A stretch of 64,000 nucleotides of DNA, taken from Acidobacteriota bacterium (GTDB taxonomy: Bacteria > Acidobacteriota > Terriglobia > Terriglobales > Acidobacteriaceae). The translations under genes were made by a program, and so were the position numbers. Where the stretch lies: assembly GCA_013289685.1 (NCBI GenBank), contig JABCZL010000003.1, positions 372,001 through 436,000 on the forward strand, written 5' to 3'. Below, one piece after another: positions 26,950-35,139 of this stretch; the first letter of the stretch is position 1; each line of letters begins with the position of its first letter. A model generated the notes under the pieces. The model was not told where the DNA came from. It worked only from the letters and a program-made list of their open reading frames with translations, and searched no databases.

Positions 26950-27018
26950 GCGGAAACCCGACTTCTATTCTACCTTGCGCGGGGGCCGACACGGGGCTGG
27001 CTGCGTCTTGCCGGCGGC

Positions 27019-27107
27019 AGAGACGTTGCAAGCAACGTCTCTACGCCAGCGGGCGGGCCATCGCCCTGCCCGGACGTCCGAGATCCTGCCCTTAGCACAG
27101 TCGAAGG
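27019..27107. repeat. GAGACGTTGC palindrome and a degenerate mini-element
   Basis: AGAGACGTTGC, AA, GCAACGTCTCT at 27019-27042 is the third copy of the palindrome family seen at 22565. At 27085-27107 lies CCTGCCCTTAGCACAG followed by TCGAAGG, four differences from the nested 25-base element at 37762 and 62102. It lies between the citrate synthase stop and the desulfurase start. Confidence 0.6.
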
Positions 27108-27132
27108 GCTGCGTCGCTACATGGGCTTCGCC

Positions 27133-28275
27133 TTACCTCTGGTCGATTGCTACGTAGGGATTTGGGTATTCCGGGCCCAGGTACTCGGCGCGGGGGCGGA
27201 TCAGGCGGTTGTCGTTGAGTTGCTCCATCACATGAGCGGCCCAACCGCTGACACGGGACACGGCGAAGATGAGCGTGAACAGGTCCACGTCGATGCCCAG
27301 CGTGTGATAGGTGGAAGCCGAGTAAAAGTCCACGTTTGCGTTGAGCTTTTTGTCGGCCTTCACGAACTCTTCAATCTTGTGCGACATCTCAAACCACTTG
27401 GCCTGCCCGCTGGCGGCGCCGAGATCGCGGGACATGGCGCGCAGGTGCGTGGCGCGCGGATCTTCGGTGTGATAAACGCGATGGCCGAAGCCGGGAATTT
27501 TTTTCTTTTGCGCCAGCATGCCCTTAATGTAGTCGATGGGGTCGGCGCCAGATGCGTCAATGGCTTCCAGTATGAGAAAGACGGCTTCGTTGGCGCCGCC
27601 GTGCAACGGACCCTTGAGGGCCCCGATCGCCGACGTGATGGCGGAGTGCATATCGGACAAAGTGGCCGCGGTGACCCGCGCGGCGAACGTCGAGGCGTTG
27701 AGTTCGTGGTCGGCGTGCAGGATCAGCGCGATGTCGAGGGCGCGCTCTGCCGTCTGCGAAGGCGGTTTGCCGTTCAGCATCAGCAGGAAGTTCGCAGCGT
27801 GAGAGAGCGACCGGTCGGGATCCACCACGGGATGTCCCTTGCGAATGCGGTCATAGGCCGCGACAATCATGGCGATTTGTGAGGTGATGCGAATCGCCTT
27901 GTCGACGTTGGCCTTGCTGTCGTTGCTCTTTTCCTGGGGATCGTAGAACGATAGCGCCGAAACCGCGGTGCGCAGCACGTCCATGGGCAAGGCGTGGCTG
28001 GGCGCATTGCGCAGCAAGGTGATGATGGAGGCGTCCAGCTTACGCTCTTCGGCAAGGCGTTGGTTCAGCTCGCGCAATTCCAGGCGCGTGGGCAGTTTTC
28101 CGAACCACAACAGGTAGCAGGTCTCTTCAAAATTCGACTGCTGTGCCAGTTCGTGGATGTCGATGCCGCGATAGGCCAGCACGCCGCGATCTCCGTCGAT
28201 GTAGCAAATCTTGGAAGTGGTGGCAACGACGCCCTCAAGTCCCTTGGGAGCATGAGTTGTGGTCACGCTGGACAT
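27133..28275 (-). CDS. gltA: Citrate synthase
   Basis: 380 residues from ATG 28275 (MSSVTTTHAPKGLEGVVATT), with GAGGCGAGAG upstream. An in-frame extension to 28482 has no ribosome site and is not used. It condenses acetyl-CoA and oxaloacetate. Present are GVLAYRGIDIHELAQ, the His-containing LHADHELNASTFAARV, GPLHGGANEAV, IPGFGHRVYHTEDPRA and VDLFTLIFAVSRVSGWAAH. The length and the YRGIDI signature fit the short citrate/2-methylcitrate synthase group, so methylcitrate synthase activity cannot be fully excluded. No prp genes are near, which favours citrate synthase. Confidence 0.94.
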   Translation of the reverse strand: MSSVTTTHAPKGLEGVVATTSKICYIDGDRGVLAYRGIDIHELAQQSNFEETCYLLWFGKLPTRLELRELNQRLAEERKLDASIITLLRNAPSHALPMDVLRTAVSALSFYDPQEKSNDSKANVDKAIRITSQIAMIVAAYDRIRKGHPVVDPDRSLSHAANFLLMLNGKPPSQTAERALDIALILHADHELNASTFAARVTAATLSDMHSAITSAIGALKGPLHGGANEAVFLILEAIDASGADPIDYIKGMLAQKKKIPGFGHRVYHTEDPRATHLRAMSRDLGAASGQAKWFEMSHKIEEFVKADKKLNANVDFYSASTYHTLGIDVDLFTLIFAVSRVSGWAAHVMEQLNDNRLIRPRAEYLGPEYPNPYVAIDQR

Positions 28276-28591
28276 GATTCTCTCGCCTCGATCTCTCATT
28301 TCGATCGCTGAATTTCGCGTTCCCCCCAACGCGCCAGGAATGACACGGAGAACGCAACCTTTTTTTATACCTGAAACGCACCCGACTTTCCAACCGCCCA
28401 TGGTAACGTCGAAGGGGGTACTAGCCGGAAATGACGCTCCGAATGCGGCGTTCGCGAGCATTTCGGCCCGTGACGGCGTCACGCCGCCGTTTTGCCACTC
28501 GCCTTAGACGGGGCGTATAGTAAAGAGTACTCCGCTATCGCCGCAGTTCTGTACCAGTTCTTCATTTGCCTCACGGAGGAACCACCCGATA
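28276..28591. other. Divergent intergenic region, 316 bases
   Basis: Between gltA (minus) and the S46 peptidase (plus). It contains the plus-strand promoter at 28492-28521 and a GC-rich hairpin, GTGACGGCGTCAC, at 28470-28482. Nothing else is recognised. Confidence 0.6.
28492..28521 (+). promoter_or_regulatory. Sigma-70-type promoter for the S46 peptidase
   Basis: TTGCCA, 18 bases, TATAGT: five of six matches in each box. Transcription would begin about 65 bases before the ATG, leaving a short leader with CGGAGGAA. Confidence 0.6.
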
Positions 28592-30697
28592 ATGAAACGT
28601 TCTTTTTCTATACTGCTCGCGTGTGTCTTCATTTTTTCTACTCTGGCCACGGCCGACGAGGGCATGTGGCTCTATAACGCCCCCCCGAAAGACAAAATCA
28701 AAACCAAATACGGCTTCGAACTCACCCAGGAGTGGCTCGACCACGTTCGCCTGTCTTCGGTACGATTCAACAACGGCGGCTCGGGATCGTTCGTTTCAGC
28801 AGACGGACTCACCTTTACCAACCATCACGTGGGCGCAGGGTGCGTGCAGCAACTCTCGACCGCCGGACACGACTACATCAAGACCGGTTTTTACGCCAAG
28901 ACGCAGGCGGAAGAGGCTAAGTGTCCGAACCTGGAACTCAACCAGCTGGTCGGCATTGAGGACGTGACCGACAAAGTCAACGCCGGTGTGAAACCGGGGA
29001 TGTCGGCTGCGGAATCTGGTCAGGCCCAGCGCGCCGCCATGTCGCAGGTTGAAAAAGATTGCGCGACTGCGACCGGACTGCGCTGCGACGTCGTGATTTT
29101 CTATTCCGGCCAAGTCTATAACCTCTACAAGTACAAAAAGTACACCGACGTGCGCCTGGTCTTCGCTCCGGAGTTCGACATCGCGTTCTTCGGCGGCGAT
29201 CCCGATAACTTCACCTATCCGCGTTTCGATCTCGACATCACGTTCTTCCGGGTCTACGAGAATGGCAAGCCGGCGCACCTCGACAATTATTTGCAGTGGT
29301 CGCGCACCGGAGTAAAAGACGGCGACCTGATCTTCGTCTCCGGGCATCCGGGAAATACCGGGCGCCTGCTAACCATGGCGCAACTCGAATTTCTGCGGGA
29401 TTTGCAGTATCCCGCGAATCTGAAGCTGTACCAGCGGCGCATCGCCCTTTTGCAGGACTTCAGCAAACAGTCGGAAGAAAACGCCCGCATCGCCAAGGAA
29501 GATATTTTCGGCCTGCAAAACTCGCAGAAGGCCATTACTGGCTACCAGTCGGGCCTGCTCGACAAAGCGATCATGGATTCGAAAGCCGCGGACGAGGCCA
29601 AGCTGCGCGCCGCTTTCACGGCTGATCCCAAGAACAGCGGGGCGGCCGATCCGTGGGATGAAATCGCCCAGGCCATGAAGCTGCAGCGGTCCATTTACCC
29701 CAACCTGGTTTATCTGGAGCGCATGCGCGGCTTTGGTGGCCATCTGGCCATGACGGCGCGGTCTTTGGTGCGTGCAGCGGCGGAGAGACCGAAACCGAAT
29801 CAGGAGCGCATGCGCGAGTTCCGAGACTCCAATCTGCCCTCGTACGAGCAGATGCTGTTTTCAACCGAACCGATTTACAAGAGTCTCGATACTGTTCTGC
29901 TCACCGACTCGCTCAGCGAAATGCAGGACGCGCTTGGCAGGGACAATCCCGAAGTGCAGAAGGTGTTGCAGGGCAAAACGCCCGCGGAAGCGGCGAAGGA
30001 TCTCATCACCAACTCGAAGCTGGACGATGTTGCGGTGCGTAAGCAACTGTATGAAGGCGGGCAGGCGGCGATCGACGCCAGCACCGATCCTCTGATCGTG
30101 GCCATGCGCGCGCTTGATCCCGCCGCCCGCGCGGCTCGCAAGCAGTTCGAGGACGAAGTCGATTCTGTCGCTCGCCATGACGGCACGATCGTGGCTAAAG
30201 CGCGATTTGCCCAGAGCGGGTTTGCCCAATCGCCGGATGCCACTTTTACGCTTCGATTGAGCTATGGCGCGGTGACGGGTTATCAGGAAAACGGAGAGTC
30301 GATCCCCTTCGCGACCAACATTGGCGGCGCTTACGAGCACGCGGCTGAACACAACAGCCAGTGGCCGTACAACCTGCCGGAGAGTTGGATGAAGTCGAAG
30401 GCGAACCTCGACTTGAAGACTCCGCTGAATTTTGTTTCCACCGCCGACATTATCGGAGGAAACTCCGGATCACCCACGGTCAACCGAAAGGGCGAGGTCG
30501 TGGGAATCATTTTCGACGGCAACATTCAATCGCTGCCGGGGATGTTCGCTTTCAGTGATGTACAAGCACGCGCGATCTCCGTCGATTCGCGGGGCATTCA
30601 GGAGGCCCTGCGAAAGATCTACGGCGCCACCGCGCTGGCCGACGAACTGCTGGGAACCAAGGCTGCCAAAGCTGAAGGGGCGAAGGCAGGAAAGTAA
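28592..30697 (+). CDS. S46-family dipeptidyl-peptidase (DPP7/DPP11 type)
   Basis: 701 residues, full family length. A signal peptide (MKRSFSILLACVFIFSTLAT) is followed by the conserved start DEGMWLYNAPP. The catalytic His is in FTNHHVGAGC, the Asp in the NFTYPRFDLDITFFRVY block, and the Ser in GGNSGSPTVN near residue 630. S46 enzymes remove dipeptides from the N-termini of oligopeptides in the periplasm, feeding on protein. The residue that distinguishes DPP7 (hydrophobic) from DPP11 (acidic) preference, close to the Ser, reads IFDGN here and I cannot call it safely. Monocistronic, ended by a hairpin shared with the converging gene. Confidence 0.95.
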   Translation: MKRSFSILLACVFIFSTLATADEGMWLYNAPPKDKIKTKYGFELTQEWLDHVRLSSVRFNNGGSGSFVSADGLTFTNHHVGAGCVQQLSTAGHDYIKTGFYAKTQAEEAKCPNLELNQLVGIEDVTDKVNAGVKPGMSAAESGQAQRAAMSQVEKDCATATGLRCDVVIFYSGQVYNLYKYKKYTDVRLVFAPEFDIAFFGGDPDNFTYPRFDLDITFFRVYENGKPAHLDNYLQWSRTGVKDGDLIFVSGHPGNTGRLLTMAQLEFLRDLQYPANLKLYQRRIALLQDFSKQSEENARIAKEDIFGLQNSQKAITGYQSGLLDKAIMDSKAADEAKLRAAFTADPKNSGAADPWDEIAQAMKLQRSIYPNLVYLERMRGFGGHLAMTARSLVRAAAERPKPNQERMREFRDSNLPSYEQMLFSTEPIYKSLDTVLLTDSLSEMQDALGRDNPEVQKVLQGKTPAEAAKDLITNSKLDDVAVRKQLYEGGQAAIDASTDPLIVAMRALDPAARAARKQFEDEVDSVARHDGTIVAKARFAQSGFAQSPDATFTLRLSYGAVTGYQENGESIPFATNIGGAYEHAAEHNSQWPYNLPESWMKSKANLDLKTPLNFVSTADIIGGNSGSPTVNRKGEVVGIIFDGNIQSLPGMFAFSDVQARAISVDSRGIQEALRKIYGATALADELLGTKAAKAEGAKAGK

Positions 30698-30723
30698 ACC
30701 GTACCGATTACCGCAAAAGCTCC

Positions 30724-30751
30724 GAAGGCCCGCATCCCGATGCGGGCCTTC
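30724..30751. terminator. Bidirectional hairpin between convergent genes
   Basis: A perfect twelve-base stem, GAAGGCCCGCAT and ATGCGGGCCTTC, with loop CCCG, placed 27 bases after the peptidase stop and 14 bases from the Kelch gene stop. There is no strong T-run on either side, so termination would rely on the long stem. Confidence 0.7.
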
Positions 30752-30764
30752 TGCACATCTAGAC

Positions 30765-32546
30765 TTAATCCAGTCCCACGCCCGCAAGAGAAGCAGTTTG
30801 CGGACTGCTCTTATCGCTGTCGGTTACCGACAACGTTGCAGTGTAGTTGCCGGTATCCGGCGGCGCGAAGACCACTTGAATGACGCAGGTCGTACTGGGA
30901 TTCAGAGTGGCTGGACAATTGTTGGTCTGGGTAAAGGTGCCATTGGCGGGAGAAATGGCGATGGCAGTGAGGTTGACCGGCGCCGCGCCATCGTTATACA
31001 GGGTGATGCTCATGGGCGCGCTGGTGAAGCCGGGGATCACACCGGGAAAGGTTGTGAGGCTCGGTAACGCGGTTATGGGGTTGGCTGCGCCGATGCCGGT
31101 CAGCGCGATGGTTTGCATGGGGCTGCCCGGGTCGTTGTCCTTGAGGGTCACAGTTCCGGCACGGGTTCCAGCAGCGGTCGGTCTGAAGGTAACCGTGATC
31201 GTGCAGTTTTGACCGGCGTTGAGCGTGGTGGGGCAGGTGTTGCTGTCCGAAAAGTCACCCTTGGCGGCGATGCCGCTGAAGTTCGACGAGTGACTGCTGA
31301 CATTGGTTACTGTGACCGTCTGGGAAGGGCTGGTGAGTCCGACCTGCAAGACGCCATAGGTCAGGCTGGACGCTGAAAACGCAAGCGTCAGCGGGGTATA
31401 GACCTCGGCGCCGTTTACCACCACACAACACACACTGGTCGTGCCAACGCCGCCGGCTGTCAATACCCGTCCCGACGTCAGCACGGTCGCGGACTGATAG
31501 GCCAGCGCCCGGGTCAAGCTTGCCGTAGTGGTGAATTTGCTCGTGGCCTCGTTGTAGATCTCGGTCTTCGAAGTAGGAATGTAACTGGTACAAGCCTTTC
31601 CGCAGCTGATCGACTGCCCTTCTCCCCCCGCCACCAGAACGGTGCCGTCGGTGAGAAGCGTGGCCGTGTGAGCATAACGCCCAGTCGTCATGGTCCCGGT
31701 CAGCGTCCAGGTGTTGGCCGTGGGGTCGTACAGCTCCGCTGAATTTTGCGGATACCTGCCACTCGCACCACCAGTGGCCAAAACTTTGCCATTCGGAAGC
31801 AGGGTTGCGGCGCCCAGGTAGCGAGTCGCACTGGTGCTGGCCGCAGCGCTCCACGTGCCCTTGGCAGGATCGTAAATCTCACAAGAAGTGCTGGGCGTGG
31901 GAGCGACGCCTCCGATGGCCAACACCTTTCCCGTCTTCAGCCGCACCGCGAGGTGGTAAAAGCGAGCGGTGTTGAGGCTGCCCGTCGTCGACCAACTGTT
32001 CGATACAGGATCGTAGAGTTCGCTGACGGCCGTGTCGGTGCCGCAGAGGTTCGACGTACAGCCGCCGGTCACTAATACCTTCCCGTTTGCAAGCAGAGTA
32101 GCCGTGTGACCCAAACGGGCGACCGAGAGAGAACCTGCCGGGGACCACGTTCCCTTCGTGGGATCGTACAACTCGGCAGCCGCCAATACCGTGTTGCCGG
32201 CGCCCAACCCGCCAGAGACCAGAACTTTTCCGTTCGTCAGCCCGACGGCCGGAAAAGCCTCCCGAGGCTGAGCCATGCTGCCAGTGAGGGTCCATGTGCC
32301 CGGACCGGGGTTATAGACTTCCGCCGAAGCGAGAAGATTATTGTTGTTGTCGACTCCTCCGATGGAGAGGACCTTTCCACCGGCTATCCGCACCTGGGCG
32401 TTTAACTCGCGCGGGGATTGCATGGTGCCGGTAGTGGCCCATTGACCTTGGACTTGCGCGGAAAGAGGCTGTAGGTTTACGAGCGCGAATGAGAGTGCGA
32501 ACAACGTCAGGGTGAGAATCGCAGGGGAGAATTTCTTCACGGTCAC
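30765..32546 (-). CDS. Exported Kelch-repeat protein with ASH/Hydin-like domains
   Basis: 593 residues. The signal peptide ends near LQPLSAQVQG. Residues of about 35-370 hold six or seven Kelch blades, each with a pattern such as ANGKVLVTGG, SAELYDPTANTWTLTGTM and ARLGHTATLL, forming a beta-propeller. About 380-590 contains two beta-sandwich domains of the ASPM-SPD2-Hydin type (VGLTSPSQTVTVTNVSSHSS; NNCPATLNPSTTCVIQVVFA). Such secreted proteins are abundant in Acidobacteria and are probably surface or matrix proteins that bind carbohydrate or protein; no catalytic residues are seen. Confidence 0.9.
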   Translation of the reverse strand: MTVKKFSPAILTLTLFALSFALVNLQPLSAQVQGQWATTGTMQSPRELNAQVRIAGGKVLSIGGVDNNNNLLASAEVYNPGPGTWTLTGSMAQPREAFPAVGLTNGKVLVSGGLGAGNTVLAAAELYDPTKGTWSPAGSLSVARLGHTATLLANGKVLVTGGCTSNLCGTDTAVSELYDPVSNSWSTTGSLNTARFYHLAVRLKTGKVLAIGGVAPTPSTSCEIYDPAKGTWSAAASTSATRYLGAATLLPNGKVLATGGASGRYPQNSAELYDPTANTWTLTGTMTTGRYAHTATLLTDGTVLVAGGEGQSISCGKACTSYIPTSKTEIYNEATSKFTTTASLTRALAYQSATVLTSGRVLTAGGVGTTSVCCVVVNGAEVYTPLTLAFSASSLTYGVLQVGLTSPSQTVTVTNVSSHSSNFSGIAAKGDFSDSNTCPTTLNAGQNCTITVTFRPTAAGTRAGTVTLKDNDPGSPMQTIALTGIGAANPITALPSLTTFPGVIPGFTSAPMSITLYNDGAAPVNLTAIAISPANGTFTQTNNCPATLNPSTTCVIQVVFAPPDTGNYTATLSVTDSDKSSPQTASLAGVGLD

Positions 32547-32680
32547 TCCTCTCTACATCGATTGTTTTTCATTACAGGCGAAGGCAGGCGCTTCTGGAAC
32601 GTCAGCGTTTGCGGGAGTATACAACCAGATGGAAATAGGTGCAAACGCGGGAGGTCGAGGGTGACGCCGCCGACAGGTGC

Positions 32681-33523
32681 TCAGGCCAGCCACATGGTCA
32701 GCGCGGTTTTGCTCAAAATCTGTTGCTGGACGGCTGCGCTGAGCGGAAGCGCCCGGAATTCGTCGAGATTCTTCTTGATGTCAGGTACGCCCGGACCGGG
32801 CCAGTCCGTGCCGAACAACGTTTTGTCCGCAATTTCTTCGAGGCGCGGAAAATACTTCAGCAGCGTCTTGGGCGGAATGCCGCTGATGTCGAGATACACG
32901 TTAGGATGTCGCCGCACCAGAAAGAATGCGGTCTGCATCCATAGCGGGCGTCCACCGTGGGCCAGCAGGATTTTCAATTTGGGAAAATCGACCGCCACGT
33001 CGTCAACGTAAATTGGATCGCCATATTTGTTGCGCGCACCGGGAAAAATCGATGTGCCCGTATGGAACATCACCGGCACCCCGTTGGCTTCCGCCGCACG
33101 GTATATGATTTCGAGTTCCTTGGCGCCGCTCAGGTAGTCATTGGGAAACAGCAACTGGTGCGGCGGATGAATTTTGATCATCTTTAGTCCCAGCCTCAGA
33201 ATCTGCTCCACATCGGCCAACACGTTGGTGGTGTGCCTGGGATGCAGGCTCCCGCAGGACAGCAGGCGCTTGGGGTCCTCCTTCACATAGTCGGCGACGA
33301 ACTGGTTCACTCCGCTGGTAAATCCAATCACTTCCGGAGCAACATAATTGATCAGCATGGCGCGATCGATGCCGCTGGCGTCGAGGAACTTGAGAAAGGC
33401 CCGGGGCGAGCGGCAGAACTCGACGATCTGATCGAAGTTCTGCCGCCTGTGTTTCATCAGCTCAAGCGCATGAGGCTTGAACATTTCCATGGGCTGGATG
33501 TGGATGTGGCAGTCGGTGATCAA
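32681..33523 (-). CDS. Amidohydrolase-2 family protein (ACMSD-like)
   Basis: 280 residues. The metal site begins MITDCHIHIQP, with the middle His in VPVMFHTGTS, another in KILLAHGGRPLW, and the Asp in LFGTDWPGPGVPD, the order of the amidohydrolase-2 group, which includes decarboxylases and hydratases acting on aromatic or muconate-type acids. It is the last gene of the ten-gene block that begins with the TetR regulator, 77 bases after DUF3291. A role in the same aromatic or acyl-CoA pathway, on a free acid, is possible but inferred from position only. Confidence 0.88.
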   Translation of the reverse strand: MITDCHIHIQPMEMFKPHALELMKHRRQNFDQIVEFCRSPRAFLKFLDASGIDRAMLINYVAPEVIGFTSGVNQFVADYVKEDPKRLLSCGSLHPRHTTNVLADVEQILRLGLKMIKIHPPHQLLFPNDYLSGAKELEIIYRAAEANGVPVMFHTGTSIFPGARNKYGDPIYVDDVAVDFPKLKILLAHGGRPLWMQTAFFLVRRHPNVYLDISGIPPKTLLKYFPRLEEIADKTLFGTDWPGPGVPDIKKNLDEFRALPLSAAVQQQILSKTALTMWLA

Positions 33524-33600
33524 GGGGATCGTCAGTCGGCCTCAGCTACCGCGGCATTCTATCAGGTGCCTCGATGCTGCAGCGCTTTGACGACCTGCTG

Positions 33601-34104
33601 CTAAGTCGCCGGACAGAGCACGAACGACGACCAATCGATGGCCCGCTGAAATTGCTCATCCGGCTCGAAAGTCGTTTTGAAGGTAAACGCGAACTGCGTG
33701 GGACCGTGCTTTGCGAGATGGGCCAGCCGCTTGGTCGCTTCGTCCATGCCGGGACGGTGCCCCGCTGGCACCCACCACAGCGCGGTATACGTGCCCGAGA
33801 ACTTCTCGAACCACAATTCCCTGTGACGCAGAAGTTCGGCGTGGGCCGTCTTGTAGACGTAATGGCGCAGCGCCTCAATCGTCTCCCAGACTGACATATT
33901 AATCAGGATGCTGTCGTCATCGGGGTACGGTCGAAAATAAGTCGCATTGCCGACGGGCGTCTGCAGCCGCCACACGAAGCCGGGACTACGGTCGGCGAGT
34001 GCGTTGATCTCGTCGAGCCGCGAGACGAACCCGGCCATCAGTGGATCTTCGACCGGCGCCTTCACTCGGCCAATGTTAACCTGCGCGAGTTGGTAGTTGG
34101 CCAT
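33601..34104 (-). CDS. DUF3291 family protein
   Basis: 167 residues. Typical of DUF3291: the start YQLAQVNIGRVKAPVEDPLM, the middle SPGFVWRLQT with YFRPYPDDDSILINMSVWET and the end LWWVPAGHRPGMDEA. The fold is expected to be a dimeric alpha/beta barrel like antibiotic-biosynthesis monooxygenases, but activity is not established. Its start is 24 bases after the FAD-subunit stop, same strand, so it is part of the operon. In this setting it could act on a small aromatic intermediate; this is inference. Confidence 0.85.
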   Translation of the reverse strand: MANYQLAQVNIGRVKAPVEDPLMAGFVSRLDEINALADRSPGFVWRLQTPVGNATYFRPYPDDDSILINMSVWETIEALRHYVYKTAHAELLRHRELWFEKFSGTYTALWWVPAGHRPGMDEATKRLAHLAKHGPTQFAFTFKTTFEPDEQFQRAIDWSSFVLCPAT

Positions 34105-34128
34105 CGGCTTCTCCCTTCCACGAAACGA

Positions 34129-35139
34129 TTAGTTGCGATCCGCGATCTGGGCGGCTGCGAGCACCGCCCTCTTCGTGAATACGCGAATCATCTCGCGACG
34201 ATACTCGGGAGTGAGGGCGGAAGTTGTCAACGGTTTGCAAATTTTCGCGGCCAGGTCACCGGCGGCTTCGGCGAGAGTTTGATCGACCGCTTTTCCTGCC
34301 AGCAACTCGGACGCGCCGTTCACCAGGAGCGGTGCGGGATTGACCGCCGTAATGGCGATCCGAACGTCGGCGACGTGACCGCCGCTGTTGCCGTTCGGCG
34401 AGCGCTTCATCACCACAGCGACACCCGCCAGCGGATAATCGATCGACCCGCGAACTCGGAGCTTTCGGTAGACGCCGTGGTAGTCCGCCGATGCCGCCGG
34501 AAGGAATACGCGCGTGACCAGTTCGTTCGGCTGCAGCTTGCGATAATCGTCCCCAAGTCCGGTGTAGAAATCGCGCAGGGGAAGGCGACGCGTTCCGCTG
34601 GCGCTGGCGATTTCAATTTCCGCGTTCAGGCAGAGCAACGCTGGAGGCGTATCTCCGGAGAATACCGCCCAGCACTTGGTTCCACCGGGGGCCACATGGC
34701 AGAGATCGCCGTCTTTCTTGATGCAGAATCCGCAGCCTTTACGCCAGGTGAGCGACTGGTTGTACCACAGGCAGCGCGTGTCGAGGCAAATGTTGCCGCC
34801 GATCGTGCCCATGTTGCGCAGCACCGGCGATGCGACGTTGGCGGCGGCTTCAGTCAGTACCGGATAGTGCTGGCGCAGGAAGTCGGAGCGTTCAATCGCG
34901 CGTAGCGTGGTCAGGGCGCCGATCTCGACGCCACCTTCGGGTTGCGGTTTGATCCCTCGCAATGCAGTAATTCCACGAAGATCGAGAACGTACTCTGGCT
35001 CGAAAAGCTTCTGACGCATGGAAGGGATCAAATCAGTGCCGCCAGCCAGCACGCGAACATTTCCCGTATGGTGGCTCAGCGAGTCGAGGGCGACTTGGAT
35101 GCTGCGCGGCCGCAGGAGTTTGAAATCGGGGAGGCTCAA
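34129..35139 (-). CDS. FAD subunit of a 4-hydroxybenzoyl-CoA-reductase-type enzyme, with [4Fe-4S] insert
   Basis: 336 residues. The FAD-binding domain shows VLAGGTDLIPSMRQ near residue 30 and NMGTIGGNICLDTRC near 110, and the C-terminal CO-dehydrogenase-flavoprotein-like domain follows. The special feature is four cysteines, Cys123, Cys139, Cys147 and Cys156, in the segment from DTRC through GFC, DLC and TKC. These match in spacing the extra [4Fe-4S] ligands that I recall for HcrB of Thauera (122, 138, 146, 155). Ordinary xanthine-dehydrogenase FAD subunits lack them. In HcrB the cluster allows electron entry from ferredoxin and reductive dehydroxylation. It overlaps the molybdenum-subunit gene by four bases. 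Confidence 0.9.
   Translation of the reverse strand: MSLPDFKLLRPRSIQVALDSLSHHTGNVRVLAGGTDLIPSMRQKLFEPEYVLDLRGITALRGIKPQPEGGVEIGALTTLRAIERSDFLRQHYPVLTEAAANVASPVLRNMGTIGGNICLDTRCLWYNQSLTWRKGCGFCIKKDGDLCHVAPGGTKCWAVFSGDTPPALLCLNAEIEIASASGTRRLPLRDFYTGLGDDYRKLQPNELVTRVFLPAASADYHGVYRKLRVRGSIDYPLAGVAVVMKRSPNGNSGGHVADVRIAITAVNPAPLLVNGASELLAGKAVDQTLAEAAGDLAAKICKPLTTSALTPEYRREMIRVFTKRAVLAAAQIADRN

Noticed and set aside
28470-28482. GTGACGGCGTCAC as a regulator site
   Set aside because: It lies upstream of the minus-35 box in very GC-rich DNA and has no second copy; could be chance.
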